From contig NZ_FOTC01000001.1 of the NCBI RefSeq assembly GCF_900114455.1, positions 1,265,058-1,329,057 of the forward strand: 64,000 bases of DNA, in the 5' to 3' direction. This DNA is from Halogranum rubrum. Lineage in GTDB: Archaea; Halobacteriota; Halobacteria; Halobacteriales; Haloferacaceae. Position 1 is the first letter of the stretch. Every line of letters starts with the position of its first letter. The notes under the pieces are model-generated. The model was not told the DNA's origin, ran no database searches, and saw only the letters and a list, made by a program, of their open reading frames with translations. The position numbers and the translations under genes were made by a program. Below are positions 42,354 through 51,207 of the stretch, in pieces.

Positions 42354-43091
42354 TCAGCCCTCGATTTTCGTCCCCGGCGACTCACCGGAGAGGAACGCTT
42401 CGAGTCCCTCGGGGCCGAAGACGTGCGCCGGTGCGCCCAGGTCGAGAAGTGCGCGGACCTTCGCGGCCATCCCGCCCGTCACGTCCGTCGACTCGCTCGC
42501 CCCCAGTGCGGCGGCGATGTCTTCGAAGTTCTGTATCTCCGGGACGACGTCGTCGTTCGTGTCCAGTACACCGGGAACGGTCGAACAGACACCGACCCGG
42601 TCGGCGTCGAGACCCGCCGCGAGACGGACCACGATTTCGTCGCCGCTGAGGATAGTGACGCCTTCGCCCGCGTGAGCGACGGCGTCGCCGTGGAGGACCG
42701 GAACGAACCCCTCGTGGAGGAGCGTCCGAACCGAATCCAGCGGCAGCGAGAGCGTCCCCGTCTCGTCGCGCGCGGCGACCGAGAACGGGTGAATCGGGAC
42801 GACGGGAACGTCACGCTGGCCGAAGGCGTCGAGGACGTGGCCGTTCAGGCGCTTCATCGCGTCGTGAATCGCCCGTGCGGCGTGGGCGTCGTGTGTCCCC
42901 TCGGTCGTACTCACGCCGTGTTCGTCGGCGTGGAAGTGGCCGTAACTGCCGCCGCCGTGGACGATTACGAGGTCCTCGACTCCGGCGTCGGCGACGGCGC
43001 TCGCGGCGGTTTCGAGTGCAGGCAGGTCGACCGTCTCGCGGCGACCCTTGTCGGTGATGACGCTCCCGCCGAGTTTGAGAATCGTCGTCAT
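42354..43091 (-). CDS. Isopentenyl phosphate kinase
   Basis: This 245-residue amino-acid-kinase-fold enzyme makes isopentenyl diphosphate from isopentenyl phosphate in the archaeal mevalonate pathway. It starts MTTILKLGGSVITDKGRRET and has VIVHGGGSYGHFHADEHG, where the second His is the family hallmark that positions the substrate phosphate, and a later LDTNDDVVPEIQNFEDI. Its ATG overlaps the stop of mevalonate kinase, so the two consecutive lipid-precursor enzymes are co-translated. Confidence 0.93.
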   Translation of the reverse strand: MTTILKLGGSVITDKGRRETVDLPALETAASAVADAGVEDLVIVHGGGSYGHFHADEHGVSTTEGTHDAHAARAIHDAMKRLNGHVLDAFGQRDVPVVPIHPFSVAARDETGTLSLPLDSVRTLLHEGFVPVLHGDAVAHAGEGVTILSGDEIVVRLAAGLDADRVGVCSTVPGVLDTNDDVVPEIQNFEDIAAALGASESTDVTGGMAAKVRALLDLGAPAHVFGPEGLEAFLSGESPGTKIEG

Positions 43092-44125
43092 TCGTCTCGC
43101 ACCTCGCCATCCTCGGCGCGGACGCCAGTCGTCGCCAGTTCCGCGCGGAACACGTCTTCGCATCCGGGGGTGTACTGCAGCGCCGTCTCCGTCTCCGGCG
43201 TCGGGTCGAGCGCGACGATACAGCCACCGCCGCCCGCACCCGTCAACTTCGCGCCGTAGGCGTCGCCGGAGCGGGCCGCCCAGACGAGACTGTCGAGCGA
43301 GCGCGAGGAGACGCCGAGCGCTTCCAAGAGGCCGTGGTTGAAGTTCATCAGTTCGCCGAGCGCTTCGAGCAAGTCCTCGTCGGGGTCGGCCCCCGCCTCG
43401 GCGTCGGCGTCGGCCAGGAGCGCTTCACCCTCACGGACGATGTCACCGATAGTCTCGACGGTCTGTGCGGCGAAGTCGTATCTGTCGCGGAGGGCGCGGA
43501 CGCCGGCGACGAGTTTGCCGGTGTCGCCCGACCCGCCGTCGAAGCCGACGACGAAGGGAAGCGAGGGGGCGTCGATCGGTTGACAGTCGTCACCTTCGAC
43601 GCGGACCGCGCCGCCCATCGCCGAAGCGAACGTGTCGGCGCGAGAAGCTTGGCCGTCCTGCACTTCGTGTTCCGCCTGATACGCTCTGTCGGCGATTTCG
43701 CGAGGGGAGAGTTCGACGTCGAGTGCGCGCGTCGCGGCGTCGATACCGGCGACGACGACGGCGGCTGAGGACCCGAGGCCCGCGCCGAGCGGAATCTCGC
43801 TCTCGACGGTGATGTCGAACCCGGCGTCGGGTGCGCCGGCGGCGTCGCGGGCTTGGTCGACAGCGGCGTCGACGTAGCCCATCGCCGCTTCGACCAGCGG
43901 CGTCGGGACGTCGACGTCGGGATGTTCGTCGGTCGACCCGGAATACTCGACGGCGAAACCGTTGAGGCTGAGGTCCTCGGCGACGACACGGACGACGTCG
44001 TCGTCTCGGGGGTCGACGGTGACGGTCGCCCGGCGCTCGATGGCGCAGGGGACCGCCGGTTCCCCGTAGACGACGGCGTGCTCCCCGAAGAGATACACCT
44101 TCCCGGGGGCGCTTGAGACGGTCAT
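43088..44125 (-). CDS. mvk: Mevalonate kinase
   Basis: This 345-residue GHMP kinase phosphorylates mevalonate with ATP. It has the N-terminal APGKVYLFGEHAVVYGEPAV signature (Glu 15 and His 16 region), the ATP loop PLGAGLGSSAA (122-132) and the C-terminal GAKLTGAGGGGCIVAL. A minus-strand TATCCCC element about 23 bases upstream of the ATG may be the promoter. It is followed by ipk in the same operon. Confidence 0.95.
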   Translation of the reverse strand: MTVSSAPGKVYLFGEHAVVYGEPAVPCAIERRATVTVDPRDDDVVRVVAEDLSLNGFAVEYSGSTDEHPDVDVPTPLVEAAMGYVDAAVDQARDAAGAPDAGFDITVESEIPLGAGLGSSAAVVVAGIDAATRALDVELSPREIADRAYQAEHEVQDGQASRADTFASAMGGAVRVEGDDCQPIDAPSLPFVVGFDGGSGDTGKLVAGVRALRDRYDFAAQTVETIGDIVREGEALLADADAEAGADPDEDLLEALGELMNFNHGLLEALGVSSRSLDSLVWAARSGDAYGAKLTGAGGGGCIVALDPTPETETALQYTPGCEDVFRAELATTGVRAEDGEVRDE

Positions 44126-44175
44126 ACCCGGACGATTGCGGCGGGGGATAACAGAGGTTCCGGATGTGAGGCCGG

Positions 44176-44925
44176 TCAGTCGACCGCACTACCGGCCTGC
44201 ACGCGTGCACGGATTCGTCCCGCGAACCGGCCGAGTGGCCGTCCGACGCCGAGTCGTGTGATTCGAGAAGCGAGTCGGCCGGTACCGACGTCGAGCGACA
44301 CCTTCCCTCGCCCGACGCCGACACCGACCGGGCCGAGTATCTCGACGGGCGTTCGCCACAGTCGCCCCTCGTGTCGCGTGTAACTGTCGAGCGTCGTCTC
44401 GCGGGTGTGCGGTTTCGCCCCCCGAACCGACAGCGTGAGGGCACGTTCGCCGTCTTCGCGGAGTTCGACGTGCCAGGTGTCGGATGCCTTCACCTGTGTG
44501 CTCGACTCGGTGCTCGCGGCGGCGTCGCGTCGAACCTCGACGTCGGCGACGGTCTTCGGGTAGCCCCAAATCTCGCGGCCCATCCGACGGGACTCTTCGG
44601 TCGTCACGGGGAGCGCGAGGACGTAGCCACCGAGACCACCGTCGAGAAGCGGAACCCCACCGACGGTTCGGCGAGCGACGGGGACGATGACGGCGAGTTC
44701 GTCGTACGGCTCGAAGTCGCCGGCCTTCGAGTAGGAGACACCGGCGACGACGACACCGCCCGTTCGAGCGCCGAACCGAACCGGCGTCAGGTCGTCGGGT
44801 ACGGCACGCCGGAGCGACTGCCAGTCGGCGGCAAAGAGCGCGCCGGCGAGAGACGCCTGACAGCGGAGCGGGAGGGCGACTCGGCGACCGGTCGAGAGGG
44901 TCGCAGTGTGGTCGGGGAACGTCAC
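44176..44925 (-). CDS. Acetoacetate-decarboxylase-family protein
   Basis: This 249-residue protein has an acetoacetate-decarboxylase-like core. GGYVLALPVTTEESRRMG is followed by REIWGYPKTVADVEV, where the family motif includes the EIWGYPK segment and a Lys. A long Arg-rich tail follows. The family includes decarboxylases, aldolases and dehydratases that use a Schiff-base Lys, so the exact reaction is open. Its stop lies 50 bases past the mvk start, so a role with the mevalonate genes is possible but not shown. Confidence 0.75.
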   Translation of the reverse strand: MTFPDHTATLSTGRRVALPLRCQASLAGALFAADWQSLRRAVPDDLTPVRFGARTGGVVVAGVSYSKAGDFEPYDELAVIVPVARRTVGGVPLLDGGLGGYVLALPVTTEESRRMGREIWGYPKTVADVEVRRDAAASTESSTQVKASDTWHVELREDGERALTLSVRGAKPHTRETTLDSYTRHEGRLWRTPVEILGPVGVGVGRGKVSLDVGTGRLASRITRLGVGRPLGRFAGRIRARVQAGSAVD

Positions 44926-45004
44926 GAGCGAATCGACGGCCGCGAGTGGCTAAAGTGTCGGGGCTGGGAGGATGAATTAAGACCGACTACCCCCTCTGTC
45001 GACC

Positions 45005-45865
45005 ATGCAACTCGACCACGTCGCCTACGCGTGGACCGACCTCGACACGCTCGTCGAAGCGTTCGAGTCCGTCGGCTTCACGCCCGAGTACGGTGGCGTC
45101 CACGCGACGGGGACGACACACATGTCGCTCGTCACCTTTCCGGACGGGTCGTATCTCGAACTACTGTCGACGACGCCCGGAACCGACCCGGCAGATGCAG
45201 GGTTCTGGGCCGAGCACGTCGCCGCGGACGCCGGTCCCGCCGGATGGTGTATCGCCGTCGACGACACGCGAGCGTGGGCCAAACAGTGTATCGACGCCGG
45301 CCTCCCGGTCGACGGACCGTGAACCGCGGGCCGCGAGCGCGACGACGGCCGACGCGTCGAGTGGGATATGGTGTTCGTCGGCGACGGAGACGAGCGACAT
45401 CCGTTCGCCATCACCGACCGAACGCCCCGTGAGTACCGTGTTCCAGCCGTCGACGAGACGCCGGAGTCGGCATCGTCAGGGACGCTAACTGGCGTCGCCG
45501 ACGTCGTCGTCGCCGTCTCGGACCTCGATGCGGCCGTCGACGAGTTCCGTCGAAGCTACCGCTTTCCGACACCGGCGCGGTGGACCGACGGTGACTTCGG
45601 CGCGACGCTGGCATCGTTCCCCGGTCAGCCAGTCACGCTGGCCGAACCCGATGGTTCGAAATCGTGGTTGACCGACCGTCTCGACGACGTCGGACCCGGT
45701 CCGTGCAGCTATCTCCTCGGCACCGACGACGTCGACGCGGCGCACGACCGATACGCGCTGTCCACGCCGACGGCGTGGGGCGGCGAGAAGGACGACCGGC
45801 GCGTCTCGTGGGTCGATTCGAACCGACTCGGGACGACGGTCGGTGTGGCCGACGACGGCGACTGA
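45005..45865 (+). pseudogene. VOC-family (glyoxalase-like) gene interrupted by one in-frame TGA
   Basis: Two halves of one VOC/glyoxalase-like protein lie in the same frame. The first (MQLDHVAYAWTDLDTLVEAF to GLPVDGP) stops at TGA 45320-45322; the second continues for another 180 codons to 45865 with typical VOC sequence (DVVVAVSDLDAAVDEFRR). Fifteen codons lie between the stop and the next in-frame ATG. The whole frame of 287 codons is the length of a two-domain VOC protein. The TGA could come from CGA by one transition. It may be a recent pseudogene, a base error, or readthrough; I favour the first two. Confidence 0.8.
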
Positions 45866-45927
45866 AGCGACCGACGTGGCAGAGACGAGAGCGGCGGACA
45901 TTTGTCGCTGGCTCTCTCACCTCGGCT

Positions 45928-46896
45928 ATGAACGAGACCCGACGCGCCCTCCTTGACGCACTCGCCGCAGGACCGGTGACCGGTCCAACGCTGGCCGAGC
46001 GACTCGGTGTCTCGCGGGCGGCGGTCTGGAAGCAGGTCGAAGCACTGCGAGACGAGGGATTCGACATCGAGAGCACGAACGGTGGCTACGTCGTCTCGGG
46101 CGTTCCCGAGTACGGCGCGGCCGCCATCGAGTACGGCCTCGACGCACCCTTCTCCGTCGAGTACCACGACAGCATCGGGAGTACGAACGACCGGGCGCGC
46201 GAACTCGCCGCCGAGGGAGTCGAGAACGTCGCCGTCGTCGCCGACGCGCAGACGGGGAGTCGCGGTCGTCTAAAGCGAGCGTGGTCTGCGCCCGCCGGCG
46301 GCGTGTGGGTGTCGCTGCTCGTCCGTCCGAAACAGCCCCCAGCGCACGTGCCCCTGTTTACGCTCGCCGCCGCCGTCGCCGTGACACGCGTCTGCCGCGA
46401 GGTGGGTGTCGACGCGAGTATCAAGTGGCCGAACGACGTCCTCGTGAGCGAGCGGAGCGAAACGGACGGAAGCCAGTCGACGAACGAGCGTGGCGGCCTG
46501 AAACTCGTCGGCATCCTCACCGAGATGGAGGGGGAGGCAGACCGCGTCTCGTGGCTCATCGCGGGCATCGGCGTCAACGCCAACGTCGACGCCGCCGACC
46601 TGCCGGAGGGAGCGACGAGTCTTCGTGAACAACTGGGCGAGGACGTCGACCGGCGGGTGTTCGTCCAGCGACTGATAGCGGAGTTCGTCGCCCTCTGTGA
46701 GCATCCCGACGACATCCTCCCGGCGTGGCGTGAACACTCGGCGACGCTCGGTCAGCGCGTCCGCGTCGAGACACCCCGCGGCGACGTCGAAGGGCGGGCC
46801 GTCGACGTGGTGACTCCGGGTGCGCTCGTCGTGCGAACGAGCGATGGCGACGTGACGGTCCACGCGGGCGACTGCGAGCATATACGGCCAGTGTAG
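45928..46896 (+). CDS. birA: Biotin-protein ligase with HTH domain (BirA type)
   Basis: This 322-residue protein has an N-terminal winged helix (residues 1-62: LAERLGVSRAAVWKQVEALR) and a biotin-protein ligase domain with SIGSTNDRARELA, SRGRLKRAWSAPAGGVW, KWPNDVL and a C-terminal SH3-like lobe. It should attach biotin to carboxyl-carrier proteins through biotinyl-AMP and may also repress biotin genes. The usual GRGRRGR loop is slightly changed to GSRGRLKRAW. Confidence 0.93.
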   Translation: MNETRRALLDALAAGPVTGPTLAERLGVSRAAVWKQVEALRDEGFDIESTNGGYVVSGVPEYGAAAIEYGLDAPFSVEYHDSIGSTNDRARELAAEGVENVAVVADAQTGSRGRLKRAWSAPAGGVWVSLLVRPKQPPAHVPLFTLAAAVAVTRVCREVGVDASIKWPNDVLVSERSETDGSQSTNERGGLKLVGILTEMEGEADRVSWLIAGIGVNANVDAADLPEGATSLREQLGEDVDRRVFVQRLIAEFVALCEHPDDILPAWREHSATLGQRVRVETPRGDVEGRAVDVVTPGALVVRTSDGDVTVHAGDCEHIRPV

Positions 46897-46938
46897 GTCA
46901 GCGCGAGAAGCGCAAGAAGCGCGATAAAACAGGTCAGG

Positions 46939-47400
46939 TCAGGTCGCTTGACCCGGTTCTTCTGTCCCGACGCGAACCGTCATCACGGGGACGTTGGAAG
47001 CGCGGACGACTTTCTCGGCGACGCTTCCCAAGAGCAGACGGTCGATACCGCCGCGGCCGTGTGTCCCCATCACGACGAGGTCACAGTCTTCCTCCTCGGC
47101 GTAACGGACGATTTCACGTTGGGGTGAGCCTTCGAGGACGTGCGTCTCGACGGGGACGCCGTGTTGCTCGGCGAGTTCTCGGACCGTCGTCAGTGCCTGT
47201 TCGGCGTCCTCGTGAAGCATCTCCTCGACGCCCTCCCACGAGGACTCCATCGGAAGACCGGTGAACCCGGCCGTGTTCACCACGTAGACGGCGTGGATGG
47301 CTGCCCCGTGGGCTTCTGCGAGGTCCACGGCGTGCGATATCGCTCGCTCGACTCCCTCTGAACCGTCGGTCGGAACGAGTATCCGGTCGTAGAGACCCAT
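46939..47400 (-). CDS. Universal stress protein (UspA family)
   Basis: This 153-residue protein has the Usp fold with ATP-binding motif GTHGRGGIDRLLLGSVAEKV, in which the G-2x-G-9x-G-(S) pattern is recognisable. It begins MGLYDRILVPTDGSEGVERA. The members bind ATP and appear in stress adaptation; this one stands alone. Confidence 0.93.
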   Translation of the reverse strand: MGLYDRILVPTDGSEGVERAISHAVDLAEAHGAAIHAVYVVNTAGFTGLPMESSWEGVEEMLHEDAEQALTTVRELAEQHGVPVETHVLEGSPQREIVRYAEEEDCDLVVMGTHGRGGIDRLLLGSVAEKVVRASNVPVMTVRVGTEEPGQAT

Positions 47401-47500
47401 GCTAACTCACGACACGATAGAGTATCAGCTGTCTTAACTCTTCTCGCGAACCCGGCGAGCGAGCACAGAAAGAAGTCGAGACAGAGAACGGTGCGGTGCT

Positions 47501-48514
47501 TCAGTAGACGACCTGCTTCACGTCGGCGTGGCCTGCACGACGGACGACGGCGCGAACCGGGTCGCGGACGCCAGTGAGGTTGTCCGAGTCACCGTCGAGG
47601 ACGAGGAGCTTCGCGTCGCGGCCGGGTTCGACGAGACCAGCGTTCAGTCCGGCGATGTCGGCACCGTTGACCGTCGCCATCTGGAGTACCTCTCTCGCCG
47701 TCGCGTCGGTCAGTTTGTTCGCGAACTCCATCTCCCGGAACATCGAGGGGCTGTTGAGCATCACGTTGTCCGTGCCGAGTGCCACCGTCGTCCGGTCGAG
47801 AAGGTCACGGAGTGGCGGGACGCCGACGTTCGTGACGAGGTTCGAGCGTGGACAGACGACGATGGGAATCTCCTCGCTCTCGACGCGTTCGAGGTGAGAC
47901 GGTTCGGGGTAGACCATGTGGACGAGGAAGTCGGGGTCGAGGTCCAGTGCCGGCGTGATGTCGTCGCTGTCGCGTTCGCCGGCGTGGATGCCGAACGTCT
48001 TGCCCGCTTCGCGTGTCGCCTCGCGGAGTTCGCCGAACTCGCTGTCGCGAGCACCGCTCGCACCGAAACCGTCGGCGGCGTGCATCGCCTCGGACTCCTC
48101 TCGGCCGAGGACGACGCCCTCGATGTCGAGGCCGTCGAGTGCCCGGTGGATGGCGTCGACGCCGTCGACACCGCCCTCGCGGAACTCGATAAACGCGGCC
48201 TGTCCACCGGCCTGCATGTACTGCAACGAGCGACGCATGGCCGCAATCTTCTCCTCGGCGCTCGCCTGGCGGAGCAGTCGGTGTTTCAACCCGTCCGGCG
48301 GGGCGACCAAGTCGTCGAGTGAGAGACCCGCGCCGGCCTCCTTGGCGATGGAGTCGCCGATGTGCGTGTGGGCGTTGACGAACGCCGGGAGGACGATATC
48401 CGTCGATTCGACCGACGCCTCCTCGACGTCGACGATGGTGCCGTCTTCGACGACGACGCGACCCTCGACCGGTTCGAAGTCGCGTCCCCGAAGTACGGTC
48501 CCTTCGAGTATCAT
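47501..48514 (-). CDS. Amidohydrolase (TRZ/ATZ-cytosine-deaminase-like)
   Basis: From ATG 48514 the protein has 337 residues. It starts MILEGTVLRGRDFEPVEGRV, then VNAHTHIGDSIAKEAG (metal HxH), HAGERDSD, VHMVYPEPSH and GTDNVMLNSPS with the metal Asp. It probably deaminates or hydrolyses a C-N bond in a nucleobase or nitrogen heterocycle. It is shorter than most relatives (about 400-450). A longer start at 48742 was rejected because the added part is Arg-rich shadow sequence. Confidence 0.85.
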   Translation of the reverse strand: MILEGTVLRGRDFEPVEGRVVVEDGTIVDVEEASVESTDIVLPAFVNAHTHIGDSIAKEAGAGLSLDDLVAPPDGLKHRLLRQASAEEKIAAMRRSLQYMQAGGQAAFIEFREGGVDGVDAIHRALDGLDIEGVVLGREESEAMHAADGFGASGARDSEFGELREATREAGKTFGIHAGERDSDDITPALDLDPDFLVHMVYPEPSHLERVESEEIPIVVCPRSNLVTNVGVPPLRDLLDRTTVALGTDNVMLNSPSMFREMEFANKLTDATAREVLQMATVNGADIAGLNAGLVEPGRDAKLLVLDGDSDNLTGVRDPVRAVVRRAGHADVKQVVY

Positions 48515-48597
48515 GTTCGGAGGCTTGCGACCGAGTGGCTTGAAACTCTCGAAGGAGTCCGTTCGCTCGTCTCGCCGCCGTCGAGACCGGCACCGAT

Positions 48598-49821
48598 TCA
48601 GTCGAACTGGTCGAGCGTCGTCCGGTAGCCGGTTCGGACGTAGTTCACGAGCGAGCCTTCGATGTCGAGTCCGAGGGCGTCGACAGTCGCCTCGCCGACC
48701 CGGTCGGCCGCGTCGGCAGGCGCGTAGACGCCGAGTCGCCACTGCTGGCGCTGGGCGGTTCGCAGCGCACCGACGAGCGGCGACTGGCGGTCCAGTTGCC
48801 GGACGTCGCCGTTGACCATCACGCGTGACGAGGATTCCGTCATCGACGGTTCGGCGGGGACGTCGATGATGACCTCGCCTGGGTCGACGTCCGTCTGTTC
48901 TGCGACGTTCTGTTCGAATTCGCGAATCTTCTCGTGTGGGGCGGTGAGGACGTGTTCGGGCACGTCGTCGAGTTCGACCCAGAGGCCGCGCTTGTAGAGG
49001 TCACGTCGGTCGAGACGACGAGCGAGTTCTGCGGTCGACGCTGTCGTCCGGAGACTCGCCAGCAGGTCGTGGTCGTCCATCCGGCGCAGTTGGTCCGCGG
49101 TGACGTCCGGTTCTGCGAGCAGACGTTCGGAGGCGCGACGAAGCATCGCTTTCGAGATGCGGGCGACGTGGTGTTGGTAGACGGTCGGGTTCATCAACGC
49201 TCGCGCGAGCAGGAGTGACTCGGCCGTCTGGACGTTCCCCTCGTCCAAGACGAGTTCACCGTCGACGAACGTCAACTCGCGGACCAGCCGTTCGGTGTCG
49301 ATGGTGCCGTAGGGGACGCCGGTGTGGTGGGCGTCACGCACGAGGTAGTCCATCCGGTCGACGTCGAGTTCGCCCGAGACGAGTTGGCCGTACTGCCCGC
49401 CGCCAGCGACGAGTTCGGCGACGGCGGCGGGGTCGAGGTCGTGGTCGCGGAGCACGTCACCGACTTCACCGCGCGCGAGCAGTTCGTCCACGTCGTCGTG
49501 GTACTTGCCGGTGTGGCGGAACGTGAGTGCCTCGATGTTGTGACTGTAGGGACCGTGGCCGACGTCGTGGAGGAGGGCGGCGGCGCGGAGTCGCTCGGCG
49601 AGCGTCCCCTCGATGCCGAGATGCGAGAGCGCCTGCGAGGCGAGGTGGTAGACGCCGAGGCTGTGCTCGAAGCGCGTGTGGTTCGCGGAGGGGTAGACGA
49701 GACGGACGGTCCCCAACTGCTTGATGTGCCGGAGTCGTTGGACCTCCGGCGTGTCGAGGAGGGCGGCGGCGACGCCCTCGACCTCGATGTGGTCGTGGAC
49801 GCTGTCCTTGATGGTAATCAT
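48598..49821 (-). CDS. HD-domain phosphohydrolase, copy 1
   Basis: This 407-residue HD-superfamily protein starts MITIKDSVHDHIEVEGVAAA. It has ANHTRFEHSLGVYHLASQAL, the metal motif LLHDVGHGPYSHNIEAL, and GELDVDRMDYLVRDAHHTG. These match dNTPase-like/SAMHD-type HD proteins. It probably hydrolyses nucleotides or nucleotide-like phosphates. A close paralogue lies at 51208-52428. Confidence 0.88.
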   Translation of the reverse strand: MITIKDSVHDHIEVEGVAAALLDTPEVQRLRHIKQLGTVRLVYPSANHTRFEHSLGVYHLASQALSHLGIEGTLAERLRAAALLHDVGHGPYSHNIEALTFRHTGKYHDDVDELLARGEVGDVLRDHDLDPAAVAELVAGGGQYGQLVSGELDVDRMDYLVRDAHHTGVPYGTIDTERLVRELTFVDGELVLDEGNVQTAESLLLARALMNPTVYQHHVARISKAMLRRASERLLAEPDVTADQLRRMDDHDLLASLRTTASTAELARRLDRRDLYKRGLWVELDDVPEHVLTAPHEKIREFEQNVAEQTDVDPGEVIIDVPAEPSMTESSSRVMVNGDVRQLDRQSPLVGALRTAQRQQWRLGVYAPADAADRVGEATVDALGLDIEGSLVNYVRTGYRTTLDQFD

Positions 49822-49911
49822 GGACGGGAAGTTCGCCCCGCTGGGATAAAAACCGTCGGAGCAGTGGCCGACTGCTCGGTCGAAAGGCCGATTTGAGTCG
49901 CCAGTCCGACC

Positions 49912-50631
49912 TCAGCAGCCGTCTTCTTCGACGGGCGACTCGTCTTGCTCCGGTTCCTCTGCTGGCGTCTTCTCGGGCGTTTTCGACGGCGACTCCGTCT
50001 CTTCAGGAGTCGATTCGGGCGTCTCGGTCGGTTCAGGGTCGGGCGTCTCTGTCGTCGTCTCTTCAGGAGTTGGTTCTGCCGTCTCTGTCTCCTCGGGTGT
50101 CGGCTCCGCTGTTTCGGTCGGTTCAGATTCGGGCGTCTCTGTCGCTGTCTCTTCAGGAGTTGGTTCTGCCGTCTCAGTCTGTTCAGGCGTCGGCTCAGGT
50201 GTCGCCGTCTCAGTCGGAAGCGGGTCCGACGTCCGGTACGAAACGACGACGGTAGACTCGTCGGGTTCCAAGATGGCGAGGTAGTCCACCTCGTCGTTGA
50301 TGACCGACCCTTCGTAGCCGAACGTCACGTCGGCGTCGGCGACGTCTTTCGCCCCGGACGCGATGGTGAGCGTCCCACCGGCGTCGACGACGGTCCCCGA
50401 CGGGAACTGCCGCGACTGACTGACGTTTTGTTTGTACTCGAACTCCATGTAGTAGCCCGAGAGGTCGAACGGTGAGTCTCCCGTGTTCTCCACGACGACG
50501 TACTCCCCGGTAGCGTCGACAGTGGCGAACCGAAGCGCGCTGTCTTCCTGTGCCAAGACGGTGTTCGTTCCGACGAGTCCAGTGGCGGCAGCGGTGACAC
50601 CAGCGAGAAACGTACGACGAGTTGAATTCAT
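49912..50631 (-). CDS. Secreted lamin-tail-domain-like protein with Thr/Pro/Glu repeats
   Basis: This 239-residue protein starts MNSTRRTFLAGVTAAATGLV, a likely Tat signal followed by a cleavable Ala-Gln region. Residues 30-130 form a beta-rich domain with YVVVENTGDSPFDLSGYYME, resembling the lamin-tail domain. The last 100 residues are an imperfect EPTPEET/TAEPTPEE repeat, and the protein ends EEDGC. It is probably secreted, with a stalk-like tail and a terminal Cys of unknown use. Confidence 0.8.
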   Translation of the reverse strand: MNSTRRTFLAGVTAAATGLVGTNTVLAQEDSALRFATVDATGEYVVVENTGDSPFDLSGYYMEFEYKQNVSQSRQFPSGTVVDAGGTLTIASGAKDVADADVTFGYEGSVINDEVDYLAILEPDESTVVVSYRTSDPLPTETATPEPTPEQTETAEPTPEETATETPESEPTETAEPTPEETETAEPTPEETTTETPDPEPTETPESTPEETESPSKTPEKTPAEEPEQDESPVEEDGC

Positions 50632-50750
50632 TCGCGACTGTACAGTCAAAAGATATGTACTAACGCATTCGGGTAGTTCGTCTAAATTTCTCCGAAATAT
50701 GTATACATTCTCTAAAAGTTATGCGTTTTGTGACTGAGTCCGTTCGCAAA

Positions 50751-51134
50751 TCAGAGGAAGACGAGTAGATCGAGAGCGAGCAGCGCCACCAGTGCGGCCG
50801 CGCCGAAGAGGAGAACGGCGCGCTCGGTGGGTGAAAGCGACGTCGCCGTGGCGGTGAGTCTGTCGAACCCACTCGCCGGTCCGTCGTACCCGAACGTCGA
50901 CTCGGCGCAGTACGAGCAGAGATGCACCACTTCGTCGGCGGTGTAGGCGTCGCGGGTCTGCTCGCCGAGAAAGAGGTCATCCGTCTCACGGAGACCGACA
51001 CCGACGGGAATCACGTCGTCCGTCTGCATCTCGTGGCGACAGTTGGCGCAGCGGACCGTCTCGTACTCGATGGGGCCGTGGGCGGTCTCTGCGTGCCGTG
51101 TCTCGGTCGTCTCGGTGGCTTCTCTGGAGGGCAT
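50751..51134 (-). CDS. Zinc-ribbon protein with C-terminal membrane helix
   Basis: From ATG 51134 the protein has 127 residues. A polar N-terminus leads to CANCRHEMQTDDVIPVGVG and, later, CSYC, two CxxC pairs forming a zinc ribbon. The last 25 residues are a membrane helix (VLLFGAAALVALLALDLLVFL). The AT-rich gap 50632-50750 upstream of the neighbouring gene holds promoter-like sequence only. Confidence 0.75.
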   Translation of the reverse strand: MPSREATETTETRHAETAHGPIEYETVRCANCRHEMQTDDVIPVGVGLRETDDLFLGEQTRDAYTADEVVHLCSYCAESTFGYDGPASGFDRLTATATSLSPTERAVLLFGAAALVALLALDLLVFL

Positions 51135-51207
51135 GGGACTCGACTGGGCGTCGAACGGTCGTTGGCCGCGGGAGTCCAAAAGTCCTCGGAGGGTCGGCGG
51201 GTCAGGG

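Noticed and set aside
47501-48742. Long start of the amidohydrolase
   Set aside because: The extra 76 residues are Arg-rich and unlike any amidohydrolase start; ATG 48514 begins the usual beta-sandwich strand.
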